Positions 1 through 12,250 of a stretch of 64,000 nucleotides of DNA are shown here, piece by piece. The position numbers and the translations under genes were made by a program. The stretch is taken from assembly GCA_026120185.1 (NCBI GenBank), contig JANUWF010001783.1, forward strand, positions 2,449,001 to 2,513,000, read 5' to 3'. A model generated the notes under the pieces. It did not search any database. It worked only from the letters and a program-made list of their open reading frames with translations, and was not told where the DNA came from. Within the stretch, counting starts at the first letter, position 1; each line of letters starts with the position of its first letter. Origin of the DNA: Voacanga thouarsii (lineage: Eukaryota > Streptophyta > Magnoliopsida > Gentianales > Apocynaceae).

Positions 1-2419
1 GTGTTTCTAAGTTACACAAGCTTGGTGACTTAGGGTCATTTGATTATGAATCATATAGCACATGCGAGTCTTGTTTATTAGGCAAAATGACTAAAACTCA
101 TTTTCCAGGAAAAGGAGAATGGGCCAAGGAGTTATTAGAACTCATACATTCTGATGTATGTGGCCCAATGTCAATACAAGCATGAGGAGGTTATAACTAT
201 TTCATAACATTTATCGATGATTTCTCACGATACTGGTATTTGTATTTAATGAAATACAAATCTGAGGCATTTGAAAGGTTCAAAGACTTCAAGAATGAAA
301 TAGAGAAACAACTTGGCAAAAGTATTAAGACTCTAAGATCTGATCGAGGAGGAGAATATTTGAGTCAAGTGTTTTTGAGTTATCTTAGAGATAATGAGAT
401 ATTATCTCAATGGACTCCACCACATACACCTCAACATAATGGTGTATCTGAGAGAAGGAATCGAACCCTTCTAGACATGGTACGGACCATGATGGCTTCT
501 GCAGACCTATCAAAATTGTTTTGGGGGTATGCACTAGAGACTTCTATTTATATACTAAATATAGTTTCGACAAAATCGGTTGATACTACTCAATTTGAGA
601 TGTTCTTTGGTAAAAGACCAAAGTTATCTCACTTGTGAGTATGGGATTGTCCTGCCTTTGTTAAAAGGCCACAGTCAAACAAACTTGATAGTAAGTCTTA
701 CAAGTGTTTGTTTGTGGGATATCCAAAAGAATCTTTTGGATATTACTTCTATCAACCCTCTGAAAATAAATTGTTTGTTTCGAAGCATGTCGTCTTCTTA
801 GAGAAAGAGCACATGCTCAAGGGGGACAGTGGGTGTAAGATTGAACTTAGTGAAGTTCATGAAGATCAAACAAACGAGGATCAACCGTCTAACCCCACAT
901 GTATTGAGAGAATAGATGAATCTTCTAATACACAAGAACCTCGTAGATCTAGTAGGATACGTATGGCACCTGAGAGATATAGATTTTTCATTAGTGACCA
1001 TAATGACGTATTGCTCATAGATGAAGATGAGCCTACTACCTACAAGGATGTTCTGAATAGTTCAGAATCTGACAAATGGCTTGAGGCCATGAGGTCAGAG
1101 ATGGATTCCATGTACGACAACCAAGTATGGACTTTGGTTGATCCACCCAAAGAATTAAACCTATTGGGTGCAAGTGGGTTTTCAAGAAGAAAACGGACAT
1201 GGATGGTAACTTAGTTACCTATAAAGCACGACTAGTGGCGAAGGGTTATCGTCAACATCATGGTATTGACTATCATGAAACCTTCTCACTAGTAGCCATG
1301 TTGAAATCCATCAGGATACTCCTAGCCATTGCTGCTCATTATGATTATGAGATTTGGCAAATGGATGTGAAAACAGCTTTCCTAAATGGAAATCTGACTG
1401 AGGAAGTGTATATGACACAACCTGAAGGTTTCACGTCCAATGATGGCACAAAGGTGTGTAAGCTGCAAAGGTCTATTTACGAACTTAAGCAAGCTTCTAG
1501 GAGTTGGAATATCCGTTTTGATGAAACAATTAAAGAGTTTGGTTTCATTCAAAATATGGATGAATCTTGTGTATACAAGAAGGTTAGTGGGAGTGCAATC
1601 ATTTTCTTACTGCTTTATGTAGATGACATATTGCTAATAGGAAACGATATACCTGTTTTGTAAACGGTTAAAATTTAGTTGTCCAAACAATTCTCCATGA
1701 AAGACCTTAGTGAAGCAACCTATATTCTTGGAATAAGGATCTATAGAGATAGATCCAAAAGGCTGCTTGGTCTTTCACAGTTTACATACATAGATAAAGT
1801 GCTAAAGAGGTTTAGCATAGATCAATCCAAAAAGGGATTCTTGCCCATGTCACATGGTATAAGCCTTTCAAAGTCAATGTCTCCCAACACACAAGTTGAA
1901 AGGAATCACATGAGTAAGATTCCATATGCCTCGGCAGTTGGATCTATTATGTATGCTATGATATGTACTAGGCCCGATGTATCTTGTGCTCTCAGTTTGA
2001 CGAGCAGATACCAATCCGACCCTGGTGAGGGTCATTAGGCGGCTGTAAAGAACATCCTTAAGTACTTACGAAGGACTAAGGATATGTTCTTAGTATATGA
2101 AGAAGGTGATTTGAAAATAAACGGGTATATTGATGCCAGTTTTCAATCTGACAAAGATGATTTCAAATCACAATCTGGCAATGTGTTTACGTTGTGAGGA
2201 GGGGTAATAAGTTGGAAAAGTTCCAAACAAGATATTATTGCCAACTCTACGACAGAAGCTGAGTACATAGTCGCTTCTGAAGCAGCTAAGAAAATAAAGA
2301 TAGAGAGAGTTCCCATGGATGAGAACATAACTGATCCGCTTACGAAAGCACTATCCCAGAAGAAACATGATTGTCATGTTGAGTCATTTGGTATTAGATA
2401 CATGAATGATTGGCTCTAG
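1..2419 (+). pseudogene. copia polyprotein remnant: GAG-pre-integrase, integrase, RT, RNase H
   Basis: In life this polyprotein would integrate and copy the element's RNA. The first codons carry the end of the GAG-pre-integrase zinc region (CESCLLGKMTK). The integrase core follows (LHSDV-type start near 147, HNGVSERRNRTLL near 440). The C-terminal LFVGYP segment is at about 708, then RT (AFLNGN near 1380, LLLYVDDILLIGND near 1612) and RNase H (SSKQDIIANSTTEAEY near 2220). Breaks: TGA at 183 and 636, a frame change near 1150-1199, TAA at 1661, TAG at 1676 and 2036, TGA at 2195. RNase H is also internally deleted near 2292: the reading jumps from EAAKK to the terminal DPLTKAL motif, losing roughly 60-70 residues including catalytic positions. 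The rest aligns well with the plant copia family, so identity is secure and activity is excluded. Confidence 0.95.
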
Positions 2420-2433
2420 TGCAAGTGGGAGTT
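2420..2433 (+). other. polypurine tract of the copia element
   Basis: The stretch TGCAAGTGGGAGTT sits between the pol stop codon and the TG of the 3' LTR. It is the expected position of the plus-strand primer. The match GCAAGTGGGAG is a common plant copia form. Confidence 0.75.
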
Positions 2434-4166
2434 TGTTAGTGTTGTACCTTAGAGGCAATCACTTGTACATTGTACATGGCACATTTTATTTTAATAAAAG
2501 GCATTATTTATCTTACAGTTTCTTTTGTTTACTTTACGTAATATAATTGCTCGATAAAGTCCCTAGCGCAACACTATGTTAAGGAAATTATGATAGAGAT
2601 CATGATATGAGATTCCTACTACACTGGATGGTGTTAGTACTTAAATAGTCCCTAGTCATAGTATTAATGAGATAGGACATCATTAACGCGTTAAGACTAG
2701 CATGTGTTAGACTTCCTGATTTGATCAGGCAGTGGTTCTCATAATCGTGAGTATTGAGATACTCAAAGTTAACACATGGATGCTTGTTAATGGAACAAGT
2801 TTATTGGATGTCCTAGCTTTGAGATAATCACATGGATAACTATTTACTGCCAGTGATATAATCTCAATATAGCAAACTTGCAAGTATCCTTAGATTTGAG
2901 ATCTCCAAGGTACTTTGTTTGCTGGGCCTTGTACTTTGATTCCAATCTCCGGAGCTCGATCGAAGGCCGCCTATGGGATGGATATTGGGTATATGGTAAG
3001 GTAAACGAAAGTAGTTGAGAGGGTCAATAAAGCATTCACCACTCCTAATAATAGGGGCGAATATCTCACGGCCACTTGTAGGAATTACTACTCGAAAATC
3101 CTTGGCCAAGGCAATTATGTATTGGAAACAGTTTCAATTGATACACATCTAGAGTAGTGGGTTCTTGGTACAAGTACTATTGTATTCGGGCCAGAATTAA
3201 TTCTGGAGGGAGTTGGCACTGATTTCGTACTCCAAACAGAATGAGATATTGTATGGTGAAAGGACTTAATTGCACTGAAGTTTGTTATTGAAGGGTTCAT
3301 GTCAAGCCATTTAACTTTCTGGACTCTTGGGTGGTCATGATGTGTTGCTAGATACCACTCATGATCTGGGAATATGGGTTTATTAATTGATGAATTAATA
3401 AACCAATCCTGATTAGAATTAATAGGATTAATTCTAATTAATTATGGATTATTAATCTTAAAGACGTTTAGATTAATTCATGTTCGCTACAAATTGACTG
3501 GGAAACCTAATAGGTCACACACAGTAGAGGATTATATACTCAAGATGTTATTTGATAACATTGTGGGGTTAATTGAGAGAAAGAAAAGTTATTGTGGACG
3601 AATTATAATTAGTTATAAATTTGTGGTCCATATTATAATTAAGAAAACTTGATGTTTCCAATTACAATTAGGGAATTCTAACTGTTTTAGAATTCTCAAT
3701 TTGGAGGATTTTTAGCAGATTTTCGTGTGATATACGGTAGTGATATACACGAAATTCCAAGGCAAAAAGATAGACAAAATTGACTCCAAAATCCTAGGGC
3801 AACGAAACAACATCTTCGTTTTCTCTCTCTCGATTTTGATCTTGAACCCTAGCCGCCATTAATTTTTGCTAGCACAGAAATTTTGGTGCTTGAGTATTCC
3901 TCTGTGTGGATTGCTATTAGAGATAATCACACACTGTGATTATAGTAGGTAGACGTTCAACTCACATGGAGGTTGATCGCGAGGATTGCTGGATCGCACC
4001 TCAACTTGAAGAAGAAATTTTTGTTCTTCGGACGACGACGCAAAGGTAAAAGCTGTTACCTTTACCCTCATTATGTCTTATTTTCCACACATAGATGTGT
4101 CCTGGGATAGTATCTCATTTTATTTTCCGCTGCGTCGTATAGGATACGAGCTTGAGATACCCAACA
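2434..4166 (+). repeat. 3' LTR of the copia element (1733 bp)
   Basis: It begins TGTTAGTGTTGTAC and ends CCCAACA. The boundaries are supported by comparison with two other copies in this window (reverse complement at 25057-26780, forward at 55884-57578), which share the same ends. Several short open frames inside are chance frames. The block AGGGCAACGAAACAAC to TTTTGATCTTGAACCCTAG (about 3790-3850) is a typical transcribed LTR leader. Confidence 0.92.
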
Positions 4167-5567
4167 GTACGTTGGGTATACGCGACTAGTAAGTTAATAT
4201 ATATTTGTACAAGATAGTTTCTACGCTATATCGTCCCTTGTGATTGTTCTAATGATCTAAATATCTAGAGCCTTGGGGAACATGACTTGGATATTTGTTT
4301 TAGGGTTACTCCCTTGAGAAGCAGAAATATTTTAGGAAGTCATGGATCATTAGACTAGAGGACAAAGAATGGTAGATGTCATTTAGAGAGGTGTTAGAAC
4401 ACTTCTTCCTCTCTAAATATTTGGTGATACGTAGAGAGGTATTTTAGTCGTAACAGCTGTAGGTTGGAGACTTTGCTAATGTAGCATTGTCCTCGAGGTC
4501 AATATTTTCTTGTGTTGATATTAAGAAATATTTAAAATGCAAAATACAGCTATTTCTATAGTAGGGGTATTTTGATCATTTTAGTAGTCAATGCGATATG
4601 TCTTTTGGTCCTCGGAGTAGCCCATAATTCCTTAAGGATTTGGTTTGAGGAATTGGTCTTTAATAAAATAGATTTTATTTTATTTGAGTAGCTTAGTTTA
4701 TTTATTAGGCTAGAATAAAAAAAAATGTCCAAAGATAGAATTATTTATTATCCTGGTTCAGTTAGTCAATTAATTATTTAGGGCTTGAGCCTAGATTGAG
4801 TAATTGAGGTTGGCCTGGTCTGAATTAGGTTAAAAGGCTTGAGAGAATGTTTTGGTCTATTTTTAGGTTAATTAATTAATTATTGTTGGGTTTTAATTAA
4901 TCCTAGTCCAGTTAATTAATTTAGGTTAGTCCAATGAGATGGACCGTAGGTCCATGTTTTAATCCTAGTCATATGATGGGTTAAATGTATATGGGTCTTC
5001 TTGGTTAGATGGTTGGTTTCTGGGTATTTGAGTTTGAAGTAGATATCTTTGGTTATCTCCGATAGCACGATAGGAGGTTGTGTGATTAGGGATTCATACA
5101 CCAAGAAAAACACTCCTAATTGGGGTGAATAACATTCTCATGAAAAAACTAGCTGCGAATTCTCTCTATTTTCTTTTTCCTCATTCATGTTCTCTGACAA
5201 AAAAGGATAAAGCATCTTTGTTTGATTTTTGCTTTTGTAGCAATTGATCAACAAGGCAAAAGACCTTATTCCTTGGCCTTATTACTTTCATCGGCTATTC
5301 AGGAAGTGGTGATATTCCGAAAGGCCAAAAGCTTAAGCATGAGTTCATGCTTAGGAGAGGCAGATGACTTGCGGGGGTTGATCCGGAGTCTATGGTTCAA
5401 AGCAGTCTAGAATCTGTTGAGCAAGGTAGAAGGCTTCCAACACATATTGGAGTGACTACTTCAGTGCCTAAACAACCTTTTAAGAGAAAACACAATGGTA
5501 TAATAATTTATTTGCGCCCGTTGTTTTCATATTTCTATAGGCTGTTTTTGCCATTTATGCCTTCAAT
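4167..5567 (+). other. unassigned stretch, possibly an LTR or a pararetrovirus-like leader
   Basis: No gene is visible; open frames are short and do not resemble known proteins. The sequence is AT-rich with a pyrimidine-rich block at about 5155-5185. It ends directly at a tRNA-Met-type primer-binding site (5568), so it could be a 5' LTR ending in CTTCA, or the leader region of a plant pararetrovirus-like sequence. I could not find a matching TG start or a second copy, so neither reading is secure. Confidence 0.35.
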
Positions 5568-5579
5568 TGGTATCAGAGC
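5568..5579 (+). other. primer-binding site, initiator tRNA-Met type
   Basis: TGGTATCAGAGC is the exact complement of the 3' end of plant initiator tRNA-Met, as used by many copia and gypsy elements and by Caulimoviridae. It is preceded by CTTCAAT, which would allow an LTR to end two bases upstream. The following 170 bases are non-coding. Confidence 0.75.
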
Positions 5580-5750
5580 ATGATGGTTTTAACGGCTTAG
5601 GATGCATGTTACAATAATAAAAATAGCAAGATCAAATTTTCGTTGATGTTTTGTGTTGTGATCCTTCGTGTTTCTGCTATGGGTAGAATACTCTTTACGT
5701 CTCATAGTTCTGACATAGGATCTTCTGTAATGTTTTAATAACTTTTATAG

Positions 5751-6071
5751 ATGAGTCGTAGCCCAGTATTTATTGATATAGACAGATGTTGTTGTATTGT
5801 AGTGTCTGATAGTGATGAGGAAACTAATTTAATGTTGACTGAACAAAAACGTCGGTCTACTCCTCCTATATGTACTCATACTTGGAATTTAAAACAAGAA
5901 ACTGATTATATTCCATGTTTTATATACAATTACTACCCTTTTGTTTTAAGCAGAGCAACTTGTGCTTTATGTAAAGCTCAAATTTGCAATTTATGTTTGA
6001 AAGAATATTTTCACCCAGATTCAACTTCATTCATTGCCCAATTTTGTAGATCAAAACTTTCCGATCCCTGA
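5751..6071 (+). CDS. small cysteine-rich ORF, possibly an endogenous pararetrovirus-like remnant
   Basis: This is a 106-residue open frame, 171 bases after the primer-binding site. Its notable part is residues 56-82 (5916-5996): Cys56, Tyr59, Cys71, Cys74, Cys79 and Cys82. The spacing is C-x2-Y-x11-C-x2-C-x4-C-x2-C. Except for Tyr59, this equals the second cysteine motif known from badnavirus polyproteins (C-x2-C-x11-C-x2-C-x4-C-x2-C). A CTHTW stretch precedes it at residues 41-45, and an acidic segment (SDSDEE) is near the N terminus. I recognise no other domain. The frame is short and isolated, and the sequence after it is full of stops. It may be an old virus-derived fragment, a piece of a retroelement, or an unrelated zinc-binding ORF. 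Confidence 0.45.
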   Translation: MSRSPVFIDIDRCCCIVVSDSDEETNLMLTEQKRRSTPPICTHTWNLKQETDYIPCFIYNYYPFVLSRATCALCKAQICNLCLKEYFHPDSTSFIAQFCRSKLSDP

Positions 6072-6489
6072 GTTCAATAGAAATACTGTGAGTTGGTAAC
6101 CAATTATAACAAGAGATTTTATAGAGGGCAAAATATAGGCTTGACAAAGTGGATGAGTTCAAGTATTCTTCAGTTGGCTAATCCTTCACTGCTCTGTATG
6201 TAATTATCTGACAGATAGTAGAAATAATAATCTCTTTCCCAAGTCCTTGAATTTTCTTGTCATAAGGAATGTCAAATAGAGTAGAGATATTTTTAGACTA
6301 AATGCAACCAATGATCTGTGCACAAAAACTAAGTGATAGAATACTTTTGATGGCTTTGTGATGGTAGACTACAAATTGGCATAAAATTCTCACACAAGAG
6401 AATCATTATAAAACTGTACATAGCCCACTAATTCTAGCAAACCAACCTTCTGCAGGATTGACTTTAGATCAAAAGCCTTGAATTTTGAG
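6072..6489. other. no gene seen
   Basis: AT-rich sequence with stops in all frames. It may be the decayed continuation of either the small cysteine-rich ORF upstream or the reverse-strand stretch downstream. Nothing further can be supported. Confidence 0.5.
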
Positions 6490-7480
6490 AAGTCTATCTT
6501 CTTTCCTCAAGAAATCCTTCATCAAATATAATTTTGAATTGTTCCTTACTCCCTTTGTCACAGAAAATATGGACTTCAAATGTTGAAGCAAACCTTTTTG
6601 AATTCTTGATAGGGAACCCTACTTTTTTGGACGTTTTTGCCCTTTTTTTTTTTTCTTGAAGTAGGCTTTTCTTCAAGTACTTCAAGGTCCATGACATCAG
6701 TCTCCTCTTTATTTTTTTCAAGAGTATCATTACCAACTTGATTAGTGCTTGCTAGTAGAATTAATTCAAAAATTCGTATGGCCTTTTGAGCCTCAACAGA
6801 TGGAAAAACAAGTTCAATACCTTGTTGCTTTGTGAATATGCCAACTTGAGTATCAACACCAGGCACCGGGATAATAGCTCCAGACAAATCACTTTCTCCA
6901 ATTTTTCCAAATTAACTACTAAAAAATAATAGTTTATTCCTTTCATCCATTACTCAACTAACCACATCTTCAAGATTATATTGCAATACATACAAAAAAT
7001 AGGGATTTACAGGTGAAATAGAGTATTAGATAAACCAGATGAAATAGATGCAGGACTCTATTCAATCATAGAAGATTCAATTTCTTTTGAACACACATGT
7101 TGCCTTACCCTAATTTTCTTAAACATTTGAACTAACGATTAGTCCATAGTCAGTTTAAGAAAATCATTGTTCTCATCATTTTCAATAGATTTGTTCAAGA
7201 ATAATCAAGAATATTAAATCTTAGCCTAATGCAGTTCTATTTTATCTTGATACACACAATATAATATTAAATTCTCAAGCCCAATGAGTACAACATTGTG
7301 ACTGATATTCAGAACAATATCAAAGCTAGAGTTTGTGGCATCATCACCCATTGTTCCCTTCTATGAGCCTGTTGATGTATTGATGGCTATCTCGAAGGTT
7401 TTTCTACCATAATTAGGGTTTGTATTTGTTGTTGCTTCCTTCACAGAACTATCGAGACTAAAAGTGCTCTGATAGAATCC
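6490..7480 (-). pseudogene. degraded reverse-strand coding-like stretch, unidentified
   Basis: Read on the minus strand, two overlapping frames of 80-103 residues (6887 to 6576 and 6736 to 6494) appear to be one reading broken by a frameshift. It has a lysine-rich segment (SRKKKKGKNVQKSR) and a weak continuation upstream to about 7350. A primer-site-like string (TTCTATCAGAGC on the minus strand, 7465-7476) lies upstream, which would fit the 5' part of a retroelement gag. I do not recognise the protein. It could equally be the 3' region of the adjacent reverse copia element. Confidence 0.3.
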
Positions 7481-7789
7481 CAATCACAATGAAGTGATAT
7501 AGTTGTGTGTTAATGGGTCACAACAAATGTATAAAAAATTTTACTATTTTTGAACTCTTTTGACTTTTAAGTTTCTGTTAACTACCGCATGCTTTGCTTA
7601 TTACATTGAATAAAACACCTATATCAGTAATGTTTGATTAGTGCACCACTCGTTTCGCAGAGTTCCAGTCTTGTCAAAGCTTCTTATATTTACAGTATAT
7701 CTTTGCACATATCATGCGTCCTCAAGTCCTTCTATTTTATATGTTTTCTATTTTTAACAAAGATAAACCACATAAGCAATAATAAAATT

Positions 7790-10304
7790 TTTGCAATATA
7801 TAACGTTTGAAACAAGGTAGTGTGTGTCAGAGTAGGTAAAGTCCTACTAACTTTGCACAATTCTTCAAATTGCATCAAGAGGTTTTTTGAAGATGTCAGC
7901 TGGTTGTTTCTAAGTAAGAACATATTCAATCTTCACAATTTGTTGTTCAAGCTACTTGATGCAATGGTGCCTGAAGTCAATATGCTTTGTTCTGTTGTGT
8001 TGAACTGGATTCTTAAAGATATCAATAACACTCGTATTGTCGCAATAAATAATTAACTCCTGCTAACCAATACCATAATATTCTAACATCTATTTTATCC
8101 ACAACAATTGGGTGCAACTACTTCCTACTACAATATATTTTGTTTCTATTGTAGATAGAAATATGTAATTTTGTTTCTTATTGCACCATGACACAATATT
8201 ATTTTCCAGATAAGAACAGCCACTGGAGATGCTCTTAGGATAATCATAATTACCTGCTCAGTCCGCATCACTATATCCAAATAAAAATGTGTTGGAGTCC
8301 TTACTGAAGTAAATACCGTACTAAAAAATATAACACACTTACTTAAAGATTCTCTTGATAACCTTCAACTATGAATCCATAGGACTTGCTTGATATCTTG
8401 CATAGATACCAGCATTGTAGCAGAGGTCACGATGATGAGCAATAAGATATAGCGATCCTTTAATTATGCTTCTATACACATGTTGATTTATTTCTTGTCC
8501 TTTGTCATCCTTTGTTAACTTTTGTGAAACACTAATGGGAGTTTTGACAGATTTTGATCTTTCCATGCAAAACACCTTGACCAAATTGTTGCAATACTTG
8601 GTCTGTGAAACAAAGATTCCGTCCTCTATTTGTTTGTTCTATAATCCAATGAAAAATGTTAGCTCACTGACTATATTCATTTCACATTTTATTTACATCA
8701 GTTCAACAAAATCTTTTGACATTTGTTTTGATGTTGATCCGAACACAATGTCATCAACATAGATTTATGCAACAATGACGTTTGTACATAGTTTCTTAAC
8801 AAATATTGTCTTATCATCTCCCTCTCGCTTGTATCCCCATTTGAGCAAATAATTTGTAAGCTTTTCATACCATACTCTAGGTGCTTCCTTCAAACTAAGG
8901 AGAACTTTTTTTAATATGTGCACGTGATCTGAAAGTTCGAGATTGAGAAAACCTTTTGGTTGCTCAACATATGTTTCTTCCAGTAGAAATCCATTAAAAA
9001 AAAAAAACACTTTTCATATCCATTTATTACAGTGTGAAGTTCTTAGCACAAGCTATTACAAGTAACAATTTCACATATTCCAATCTTGCTATAAGAGCAA
9101 AGGTTTCATCAAAATGGAACCTTTAGTTTGTGTATAACCCAGTGCAACTAGAATTATTTTATTTCTTGTAATATTACCAAGCTAATCTGTTTTGCTTTGA
9201 AATACTTGGTACCAACCACATTAACATATTTTGGTCTTGGTACAAGTTCTCATACATCATTTCATTCAAACTATAGCAATTCATATTGAATAGATACTAT
9301 CCAGTGTTCATATATTAAGGCTTTTTTTGACATTTTTTGGCTCTAATGTTGAAATGTAACCAACAAACTTGACCATATCCTTGTAGTCAAGCTTCAATTT
9401 GTCTTTTGTCTTCTTTAATTCATCTATACTTCCAATAATTATATCAATTGGATTATTCTTCTTTATTTTGGAAGGTGGTGCCTTTTGCTAAACAACTTCC
9501 TGTTCTTTGACAGAATTTTCTTTACTTCTTTTTTCAACATCTAGTAGAATTTGATCCACTTCAATGGTTTGAACAAGCTCATCATAATCTTCGTGTGACA
9601 TATTTTTTTTTTCACACTTTTCGGCGAAATATCTTTAACAACAATATTAATTGACTCAATGATAACTTGAATTCTCTTATTGTATACAAGAAACACTCAG
9701 CTGTTACTAGAATATCCAAGAAAGATTCATTTATCACATCTTTCATTAAACTTTCCCAGTTGTTCCCTATCGTTCAAAATATAACACTTACTTTCGAGCA
9801 TATTGAAGTATCTCGACTGTGGCATTCAACCATTCTAAATTACATAGGCTATCTTCTTGGTATGTGTCCTAAAGTATGTTTGGTTTATGATGTGTGTTGC
9901 AATATTCACCATTTCTGTACACCATTTACACAACAATTTCTTAGCATTCAACATGACTCATACCATTTCTTGTACACTTCTATTTTTTCTTTCAATAATA
10001 CTATTTTGTTGAGGTGTCTTAGGCGTTAAGAATCCCTGTTGAACTCCATTCTTGACAAAAAAAAAAAAAAATCTTTTTTCCATGATTACTTCTTTTCCTT
10101 TTGACATTTGCACCTTTCTGAGTTTGCACAATTAAATAAAACTTCAAAAAAGCTACAAAGGCATTTGATTTTTTTTTTCTCAAGAAACCCACCCAAATAA
10201 ATATGGAATAATTATTAACACATACCATAACTTTCTTTTTCCACCAATGCTCTTGGTCTGTGTTGGTTCAAACAAATCAATATGAACAACTTTGAGAATA
10301 GATG
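7790..10304 (-). pseudogene. reverse-strand copia polyprotein remnant: integrase, RT, RNase H
   Basis: Read from 10304 downwards this gives the integrase start (VVHIDLF near 10290), integrase C-terminal residues (LGKFNERCDK and FLGYSSNS, near 9720-9770), RT pieces (EETYVEQPKGF near 8960) and the RT-RNase H join (GSLYLIAHHRDLCYNAGIYA near 8430). RNase H residues follow (CDNTSVIDIF near 8030, FKKPLDA near 7960). It is a different copia lineage from the element at position 1. Stops and shifts are frequent throughout. At 10304 the integrase is cut by the Athila-type insertion, and the reading continues beyond it at 17177. The 3' LTR should lie below about 7700 but I could not delimit it. Confidence 0.88.
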
Positions 10305-12226
10305 TGATAGGGCCTAAATTAGTCATATTTTTTCTAGTTTTGAGGTTATTTTGTGAAATAACTAGTCATATTCCTTCCTATTTAATATTTCCCTTATAAA
10401 AATATTTTTTTGTAATTTTATGTAAAAATAAGAGAAAATTAGAATTAATTGTGTGATTTTCTAGAATGAAGGCGGCACCAGTCCGAGAAGGACAGTCGGT
10501 GCCGACTAGCTACTGGGAGTAAAAAGAAATTGAAGGAAAATCGGGCAGCAAAGCAAGACAGTTATATGGCAGTTCATGGCTCACGGTAAACAGCAAAACA
10601 AGGAAATAATTTTGGCTGACAAACAAAAAGAAGATAGTAGCAACAAAAGCTAAAGAAAGAATTGCTTAATATCGGTGGGGCCCATGTGCCAAGGAGAAGT
10701 CAACAATGGTGGGCAGCAAAAGAAGTAGCCGAAACAAGCAATGGAAGAAGAGAAAAAGGAAACAATTGGCTTGGTTCATGGTTCAATTCAGCAACAGAAA
10801 TTACAAACAAATGAGCCAGGGCAATTGAAATCAGTGAAAGAAAGCAAAGTCAACAAAGGTGGCTACAAAGGACAAAAGGAAATCAGAACAAGAAGTAACA
10901 ATTTCGGTAGGTTTTGGTGATTAGCAGCTCAATTGAGCTGAAGCAAGGGAAGCGGCTCAATTTCACACGGCTCAATTTGAAGCCAACTTCAACAAATTCG
11001 AATTCCACAAGAATTGCAATTCCAGCACTACACAACAAGAACTGAATTAGAAGTCCACATTGAATTCAATTTCACAAAAGGTCAAAGATGGTGGACCCTT
11101 ATTTTATTTAGTTTTACTTAGTTTTATTTAGACTTTTATTTAGACCTTTTATTATTCTTTTTTGTTTTGGATTATATTTAGGTAATTTCTTCTTATTTAT
11201 TTAGGACTCTTTTAGGAACTTTGTAAGACTATAAATAAAGGTCAATGTACATAGAAAAGGAGGTGCATAATGTAGGGACTTAGATTTATTTTTAAGTGCA
11301 TCACTAATATTTTCTCGAGATGAAAAGTTCAAGGAGGATTGTACAAGAAGGTCTATGAAGGAAGAAAAAGAAGGCTTGTCTATGAGTATCTATTTCTTTT
11401 CTTTGTTTTCTTTTTCTTGAAAATGATGTTTTAATTGTTTTATTGTAATTTGACATTGTTTTAGATGTTCATGGTATTTAGAGTTATTTGATCTTTTGAT
11501 TAATTGATTGTTATTCTTGGTATTTAATTACTTGGGTTGATTGCGAGATTAGTTAATTGTGCCGTTAACTTGCTTGAGAATAGGGTTGATGGTTTAAATT
11601 GATTGATTTCAAATTTATTGCATCTTAACTTGCCTGAAAATGGGTTTAATTGCAAGAATAGAGTAATTGAAGGTTAATTGATGTCTGCCAGAATATAGAT
11701 TCAATTGGTTAATTTCATGGGTTAAGTTTGCCTGAGAATGGGACTTAATCAAAGAATTATGTTTAATGCATCTTTTGGGTAAGACTAGTTGAGACAAAGT
11801 ATGCGATACTAAGTTATCTACAAGATAGGGATTCATGGATTGAGAAAGAAGTGAGTCTATTTTAATTCTTCATGATGCCAAGGAAATAATTAGTTATGAT
11901 AGAGGTTGGGTATTTTAAGATCATGATTGTCTAATCAATGGTTTGAATTACATAAATCTACATCCTTGACATGTATATATTTTTTATTTTATTTTACTTT
12001 GTTTTATTTTATTTCGGTTTTGTTTTATCGGGTCAGTTAAACAATGAAAGAAAGGTAATTAATGTCTACTTGTTCCTCGAGGATCGACACTCGTTTGAAC
12101 CCTATGCTCGGTTAATGATGAGTAGCTTGCTTATATGTGTGATTTGGGTTTAACGTTTTAATTTAAACTTGATTGGGAATGTGTTTAGTTTTTGTATGAC
12201 TTTTATACCCAAGTCCGGACACATTA
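10305..12226 (+). repeat. 5' LTR of the Athila-type element (1922 bp)
   Basis: It begins TGATAGGGCC and ends CACATTA (CACATCA in the 3' copy). It contains a GC-rich paired-box module at 10471-10516, a CAATTGAG palindrome at 10925-10940 and a TATA box at 11230. It lacks about 65 bases present in the 3' LTR near 15845-15915, a loss lying between two copies of a CGGCTCAATT word, which suggests slippage or recombination. Confidence 0.92.
11230..11237 (+). promoter_or_regulatory. TATA box of the 5' LTR
   Basis: TATAAATA lies 925 bases into the LTR and is followed by a transcript-start-like region. The same box is at 16180-16187 in the 3' LTR and at equivalent places in the related LTRs (47162, 54093, and on the minus strand at 59043). 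Confidence 0.7.
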
Positions 12227-12232
12227 AGTTTT

Positions 12233-12250
12233 TTGCGCCATTGCCGGGGA
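12233..12250 (+). other. primer-binding site, tRNA-Asp type
   Basis: TTGCGCCATTGCCGGGGA differs at two places from the Athila-type site TGGCGCCGTTGCCGGGGA. It starts seven bases after the LTR end. This supports both the LTR boundary and the Athila assignment. Confidence 0.85.

Larger units (their letters stand above)
1..4166 (+). mobile_element. Ty1/copia retrotransposon, 3' part (5' end outside window)
   Basis: The order GAG-pre-integrase, integrase, reverse transcriptase, RNase H, purine-rich tract and LTR is the copia order, read on the plus strand. The 5' LTR, primer site and gag lie left of the window. The element ends at CCCAACA (4160-4166); the next five bases, GTACG, would be the right target duplication, but the left copy cannot be seen. 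The LTR family is the same as the solo LTRs at 25057-26780 and 55884-57578. The element is dead: its polyprotein has at least seven stops or shifts. Confidence 0.93.

Noticed and set aside
4916..5583. Short frames upstream of the primer-binding site
   Set aside because: No recognisable protein features; treated as leader or LTR sequence.
9667..10029. 120-residue plus-strand frame
   Set aside because: Antisense shadow of the reverse copia integrase, which has clear family motifs.
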